Below the pieces are notes generated by a model, which worked only from the letters and a program-made list of their open reading frames with translations, did not search any database and was not told the origin of the DNA. This document shows positions 6,141 through 8,737 of a stretch of DNA of 8,737 bases, piece after piece (position 1 is the stretch's first letter; the number at the start of each line of letters is the position of its first letter). Location: NCBI GenBank assembly GCA_008501545.1, contig QQUM01000117.1:1-8737 (forward strand), given 5' to 3'. The DNA is from Calditrichota bacterium (GTDB lineage Bacteria > Zhuqueibacterota > Zhuqueibacteria > Zhuqueibacterales > Geothermadaptataceae). The position numbers and the translations under genes are program-made.

Positions 6141-7613
6141 TTAGTTCACAACCTGCATTGCAGGGGTGATCACAACGTCGATGCGACGGTTTTTCGCACG
6201 ACCTTCCCGTGTTTCATTACTGGCGACCGGATCGCTCTCACCAAAACCAACAGCTTTTATCCGTTTGAGATCGAGATTCATATTTGCGAGAAGATATTGC
6301 CTAACCGCTTCTGCGCGTTCATTCGAAAGCTTCAGGTTTTGCTCATCACTGCCGTGGGAATCGGTGTGCCCGTTGATATCAATCATACAGCCAGAGAATT
6401 CATTAATCGCATTTTGAACTTTTGTCAGCAGACTGAAAAAGCGCGGTTCGATAATCGATTTGTTGACCGGAAACGTCAGGCCGTACAAGCGAATGATCAC
6501 ATTCTCGCCTTCACGAAAAACACGCGCTTCACTGATGTTGAATAATTCCGCTATTGTAGCAAAACGCTTGCGGTTTTCAGCTTGTAGTTTAATGCGCTGT
6601 GCAAGCTGCGATTTCTCTTTTTCAATACCGCCCAATTGGCCTTCCATCTCGGTAACACGGGCCGTGAGTGTTTCCACCTGGCTTTTCAGACTGTTTGCTT
6701 CACCGGTCAATTTATCTTTTTCTTCCTGCAGCAATTCGACCGATTCGACAACTTTTTGGGTTGTTAAATCATAGCCGGCGTCAAACCTGGCAGAAATATC
6801 CAGTTTGCCGGCGATTTTCTGCAAAGGCACTTCCGAGGCGAGTACCAGGTCTTCAACCTTCTGGTCGCTGTCCTTGAATTCCTTGCTGAAATTGGTCAGA
6901 TAAATTGCATGACGTGCCTCATAGTTTGCATCATGCGCCAGACTACGCGGTTCGTCGGTGTCGTAGCGGCTTTCATTCAGCATTTTTTCCGCTTGTTTAA
7001 CCAGCATCTGCGCTTTGGCATATGTTTTCGGTGCATGGTCATCAGCATCGATATCTTTGCCCTGCTCTAGCAATTGCCAGGTTGGTGCGAGGTAGGTGGC
7101 TTTTATTGCACTCAACTCAGCCCGGCGAAACAGACTTTCGGCTTCACCGGATTTGTTTTTTGCGGCATTCACATCACCGGACTCGAGCTTGCGGCCTGCC
7201 TCATCGAATTTCTTTTGTGCTTCCAGCCAGAGTTTTTCAGCATATTTCGGCGCTTCAGCTTGTTTTGCATCACTCCGGGCGCTCATTGAAGTTTTCAGCG
7301 TGACATTTGCCAATTCGGTCGCTTTGACGGCTTTGGTTAAGTAGCTAATCGCTGCCCGCAGTTGCTTACGAATTTCCTCAAGATTTTTGCCTTTTTTAAA
7401 ATCGGCGTCGGCCTTCTCGTAATGTTTCGAAGCTTCGGCATAGCTTTTTGGCGCTAACACATCAGCATGTACTTTTTTTGCATTCGTAAATGCAGCATCA
7501 GCCTCGCTGAATAAAGACGCTCTAAGATCTTGTCCCGACAAATTTGAAAAATTGAACATGATGAGCAGCAAACCAGTGAGCGCTGCAGTTAAAATCCTTT
7601 GAATTTTGTCCAT
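6141..7613 (-). CDS. OmpA-family envelope protein with helical repeats and coiled coil
   Basis: This 490-residue protein starts with a signal peptide (DKIQRILTAALTGLLLIMF, probably cut near LSGQ). No lipobox cysteine is visible. Residues about 38-105, 111-174 and 183-243 are three helical repeats (AP-x-x-YA-x-A...KAD...G), similar to DUF4398-type modules. Residues about 285-350 form a coiled coil. Residues about 366-485 are an OmpA C-terminal domain that binds peptidoglycan: INGHTDSHGSDEQNLKLSNERAEAVRQYL (413-441), then GFGESDPVASN and GRAKNRRIDVVI (471-482). Binding of the diaminopimelate side chain by the conserved Asp/Arg is known for the family. There is no beta-barrel, so it probably spans the periplasm as an anchored rod. 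ATG at 7613 has AAGGAA upstream, and the gene lies 30 bp after the thioredoxin-like gene. Confidence 0.9.
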   Translation of the reverse strand: MDKIQRILTAALTGLLLIMFNFSNLSGQDLRASLFSEADAAFTNAKKVHADVLAPKSYAEASKHYEKADADFKKGKNLEEIRKQLRAAISYLTKAVKATELANVTLKTSMSARSDAKQAEAPKYAEKLWLEAQKKFDEAGRKLESGDVNAAKNKSGEAESLFRRAELSAIKATYLAPTWQLLEQGKDIDADDHAPKTYAKAQMLVKQAEKMLNESRYDTDEPRSLAHDANYEARHAIYLTNFSKEFKDSDQKVEDLVLASEVPLQKIAGKLDISARFDAGYDLTTQKVVESVELLQEEKDKLTGEANSLKSQVETLTARVTEMEGQLGGIEKEKSQLAQRIKLQAENRKRFATIAELFNISEARVFREGENVIIRLYGLTFPVNKSIIEPRFFSLLTKVQNAINEFSGCMIDINGHTDSHGSDEQNLKLSNERAEAVRQYLLANMNLDLKRIKAVGFGESDPVASNETREGRAKNRRIDVVITPAMQVVN

Positions 7614-7643
7614 TGTTAATTCCTTTCTTGAATGGATTTGTAA

Positions 7644-7964
7644 TCAATTGTGGATGAGTTCATGAAGTATCTTTTCAATATCGTTTTTCTGTATCTGGCC
7701 ATAATATTTTTCAACTAATTCCTGGTTGACAAAGACGAGCAGTGTCGGAAAGCCATATATTTTATAGCGCAGACAAAGTTCATTCTCTCTATCAAACTCC
7801 ACCTCCTCGATTGAAATTATTTTTTGCAGTTCGAATTGTTGCACAGCTTCATTTATCACAATTCGCATTGCCTGGCTTTCCCTGTTGTCGTCGCGATAAA
7901 AAAGCATGAGTGAAAATTTGTTTCGCAGATGCATGCTATTCGATTCTGTGTGTACTGGATTCAT
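7644..7964 (-). CDS. Thioredoxin-fold protein lacking the CxxC active site
   Basis: This is a 106-residue protein of thioredoxin size without a signal peptide. The second half is clearly thioredoxin-like: IEEVEFDRENELCLRYKIYGFPTLLVFVNQELVEKYYGQ, with the cis-proline at GFPT (P73) and the strand-turn-strand plus final helix (KNDIEKILHELI). The first strand FSLMLFYRDD leads to RESQ, where redox-active members have CGPC. Both catalytic cysteines are therefore missing, and disulfide chemistry is unlikely. A binding or chaperone role is possible. I chose ATG 7964-7962 because GAG/AGAGA precedes it and the sigma-54 promoter would start transcription near 7986. An in-frame TTG at 7979 would add five residues. 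The OmpA-family gene follows after 30 bp, suggesting a two-gene unit. Confidence 0.75.
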   Translation of the reverse strand: MNPVHTESNSMHLRNKFSLMLFYRDDNRESQAMRIVINEAVQQFELQKIISIEEVEFDRENELCLRYKIYGFPTLLVFVNQELVEKYYGQIQKNDIEKILHELIHN

Positions 7965-7996
7965 TTTCTCTAAATTCAATTTAAACCGATGTAAAC

Positions 7997-8012
7997 TGCA
8001 ATTTCACAGCCA
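7997..8012 (-). promoter_or_regulatory. Sigma-54 (-24/-12) promoter
   Basis: On the minus strand the site reads TGGCTGTGAAATTGCA. It has TGGC at -24 and TTGCA at -12, with exactly 10 bp between the invariant GG and GC, against the consensus TGGCAC-N5-TTGCA/T. Transcription would start near 7986, about 22 nt before the chosen ATG of the thioredoxin-like gene. A weaker overlapping-type match, TGGCATGGAAGTTGTC, lies at 8019-8034 but has GT in place of the essential GC. An NtrC-family activator gene is the next gene upstream, which fits. Confidence 0.6.
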
Positions 8013-8145
8013 TTATGACAACTTCCATGCCATTGCAATGAGGGAAAAGCCATAAATGGTGAGGGGCGGGTGTTAAGTTGGGTAGTATTGAGGTATAAAA
8101 TTAGTGTAAGTCTGATGACAGATAAATTGGAAAAATAAAAAATAA

Positions 8146-8226
8146 ATTCCTGGAGCTCGTCCGAAGGCGTCCCGCCGAGGAACCCACCCACAATACTCGG
8201 CGAGACGCCTTCGCTCTAGCTGGAAT
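8146..8226. repeat. Long palindromic repeat (about 80 bp)
   Basis: The core arms at 8162-8179 and 8196-8213 (CGAAGGCGTCYCGCCGAG) match at 17 of 18 positions around a 16-base loop, 8180-8195. The outer pairs AGCT/AGCT and ATTCC/GGAAT extend the stem to 8146-8226 with small bulges. It is markedly GC-rich inside an AT-rich spacer, which suggests an inserted dispersed element. On the minus strand a T-rich stretch begins roughly 25 nt past the core stem, too far for a normal intrinsic terminator. Short open frames through it are artefacts. Confidence 0.75.
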
Positions 8227-8342
8227 ATGGTTAATGAAAAAATTTTACATTGAACTCACGTCAAATTATGAAAAAATGAGTGTTGGTTGAAAATGACTGG
8301 ATTCAGTCTGAACTTTCATTATGGACAGGAACGATGCGGCTC

Positions 8343-8402
8343 AAAAATGTTGCATAAAGCAAAACGTTGCAACATTTTTCACGGAAATTGTTGCAACGTT
8401 TT
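8343..8402. promoter_or_regulatory. Overlapping inverted repeats built on GTTGCAAC (operator/enhancer or terminator)
   Basis: The first pair is AAAAATGTTGC (8343-8353) with GCAACATTTTT (8369-8379), 11 bp perfect. The second pair is AAAACGTTGCAAC (8361-8373) with GTTGCAACGTTTT (8390-8402), 13 bp perfect. They share 8369-8373 and so exclude each other. The palindrome GTTGCAAC occurs twice (8366-8373, 8390-8397), with a third half-like copy GTTGCATA at 8349-8356. The block lies about 45 bp after the stop of a Fis-HTH sigma-54 activator gene and 330-400 bp upstream of a sigma-54 promoter, so an activator-binding site is plausible. Minus-strand hairpins ending in TTTT or TTTTT could also end transcription of the activator gene. 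Confidence 0.55.
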
Positions 8403-8445
8403 ATCAATCCCTGTTGATGGGAGAGTAGTTAGCCAGAATTATATT

Positions 8446-8737
8446 TTATTTTTGCTTCCCAAATCCCTTCTCGATGCGGTATTCCTTCATTTTTCGCCAC
8501 AGGGTTGTTCGGTGCATATCGAGAATTTGCGCGGCTTTGTGGAGATTGCCATTTGTGGCAAACAGTGTTCGGCGCAGTTCTTCTTCTTCCTCCCCCTTAC
8601 TGAGTTCATCAGGCGGTGGAGGCGGAGCACCCTGGTTACTGGCAAATCGTATCTCGGGAGGCAAATGCAGCGGTTCCAGCAAAGCGCCAGTCGCCAGCAC
8701 AAAAGCATGCTCGATAGCATTTTGCAATTCCCGCACA
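8446..8737 (-). CDS. NtrC-family sigma-54-dependent transcriptional activator, C-terminal part
   Basis: Only the last 96 or so residues are inside the window; the frame is open to the edge. VRELQNAIEHAFVLATGALLEPLHLPPEI is the end of the AAA+ sigma-54 interaction domain. The leading V belongs to the usual GNVREL motif and is not a start codon. A proline- and glutamate-rich linker follows (residues about 37-53). Then comes the Fis-type helix-turn-helix, NLHKAAQILDMHRTTLWRKMKEY (64-86), which binds upstream enhancer sites as a dimer. Family members use ATP hydrolysis to open sigma-54 promoter complexes, often after phosphorylation by a sensor kinase. The receiver or sensor part lies outside. 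Its likely targets nearby are the GTTGCAAC repeats and the sigma-54 promoter downstream. Confidence 0.92.
   Translation of the reverse strand, partial: VRELQNAIEHAFVLATGALLEPLHLPPEIRFASNQGAPPPPPDELSKGEEEEELRRTLFATNGNLHKAAQILDMHRTTLWRKMKEYRIEKGFGKQK

Larger units (their letters stand above)
7965..8445. other. Gene-free regulatory gap between the sigma-54 activator and the thioredoxin-like gene
   Basis: About 480 bp contain no credible gene on either strand. The gap holds the sigma-54 promoter (7997-8012), a perfect decamer palindrome CATTGCAATG (8031-8040), the long palindromic repeat (8146-8226), a small hairpin GACTG/CAGTC (8295-8308) and the GTTGCAAC inverted repeats (8343-8402). The stretches 8041-8145 and 8227-8294 are AT-rich, and I see nothing further in them. 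A 71-codon open frame through the long palindrome has unlikely composition and is not called. Confidence 0.6.

Noticed and set aside
8019..8034. Second sigma-54-like site TGGCATGGAAGTTGTC
   Set aside because: The essential GC of the -12 element is GT here, and a better site lies just downstream.
7976..8191. A 71-codon minus-strand frame beginning MGGFLGGTPSDELQ
   Set aside because: Its start is a translation of the long palindromic repeat, it runs over the sigma-54 promoter, and no ribosome site or family resemblance is visible.
8341..8402. Repeated GTTGCAAC words as a short CRISPR array
   Set aside because: The repeats are 8 bp, irregularly spaced (17 and 24 bp) and form inverted pairs; no cas gene is present.

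Overview
All supportable genes lie on the minus strand, so the window reads right to left. It comes from a Gram-negative bacterium of moderate GC content. The evidence is an OmpA-type peptidoglycan-anchored envelope protein with a signal peptide, a sigma-54 (NtrC-type) regulator, and Shine-Dalgarno sites of the AGGAG/AAGGAA type. Three different long palindromic intergenic repeats are also present. Repeats of this style, with the protein mix, would fit the FCB group (Bacteroidota, Calditrichota, KSB1-like lineages), but that placement is low-confidence inference.

Right end (7965-8737): the C-terminal end of an NtrC-family sigma-54 activator with a Fis-type helix-turn-helix is cut by the window edge. 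It is followed by about 480 bp without a gene. This gap holds two overlapping, mutually exclusive inverted repeats built on the palindrome GTTGCAAC, a long dispersed-type palindrome, and a good -24/-12 sigma-54 promoter match. The promoter sits just upstream of a two-gene unit: a small thioredoxin-fold protein that has lost its CxxC motif, then a 490-aa envelope protein with three helical repeats, a coiled coil and an OmpA C-terminal domain.

Middle (1532-6140): after a ~100-bp MITE-like inverted-repeat element come four closely spaced genes. The first encodes a coiled-coil protein fused to an RCK_C/TrkA-C ligand-binding domain. The next three are an N-formylglutamate amidohydrolase-family enzyme, a DUF1704/QEGLA metallopeptidase (the family of the eukaryotic tubulin tyrosine carboxypeptidase MATCAP), and a GshB-like ATP-grasp ligase. 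The last three are joined by 4-bp stop/start overlaps (GTGA, then ATGA) and almost certainly work together. The set pairs a peptide-bond-forming ligase with a C-terminal trimming peptidase and an amidohydrolase, and it is the most interesting part of the window. Its substrate cannot be read from the sequence.

Left end (1-1531): a degenerate palindrome and a good sigma-70-type promoter precede corA (Mg2+/Co2+ channel). Twelve bases after corA begins the N-terminus of a cation-chloride cotransporter/SLC12-like permease that runs off the window. These two form an ion-transport unit separate from the peptide-metabolism operon.
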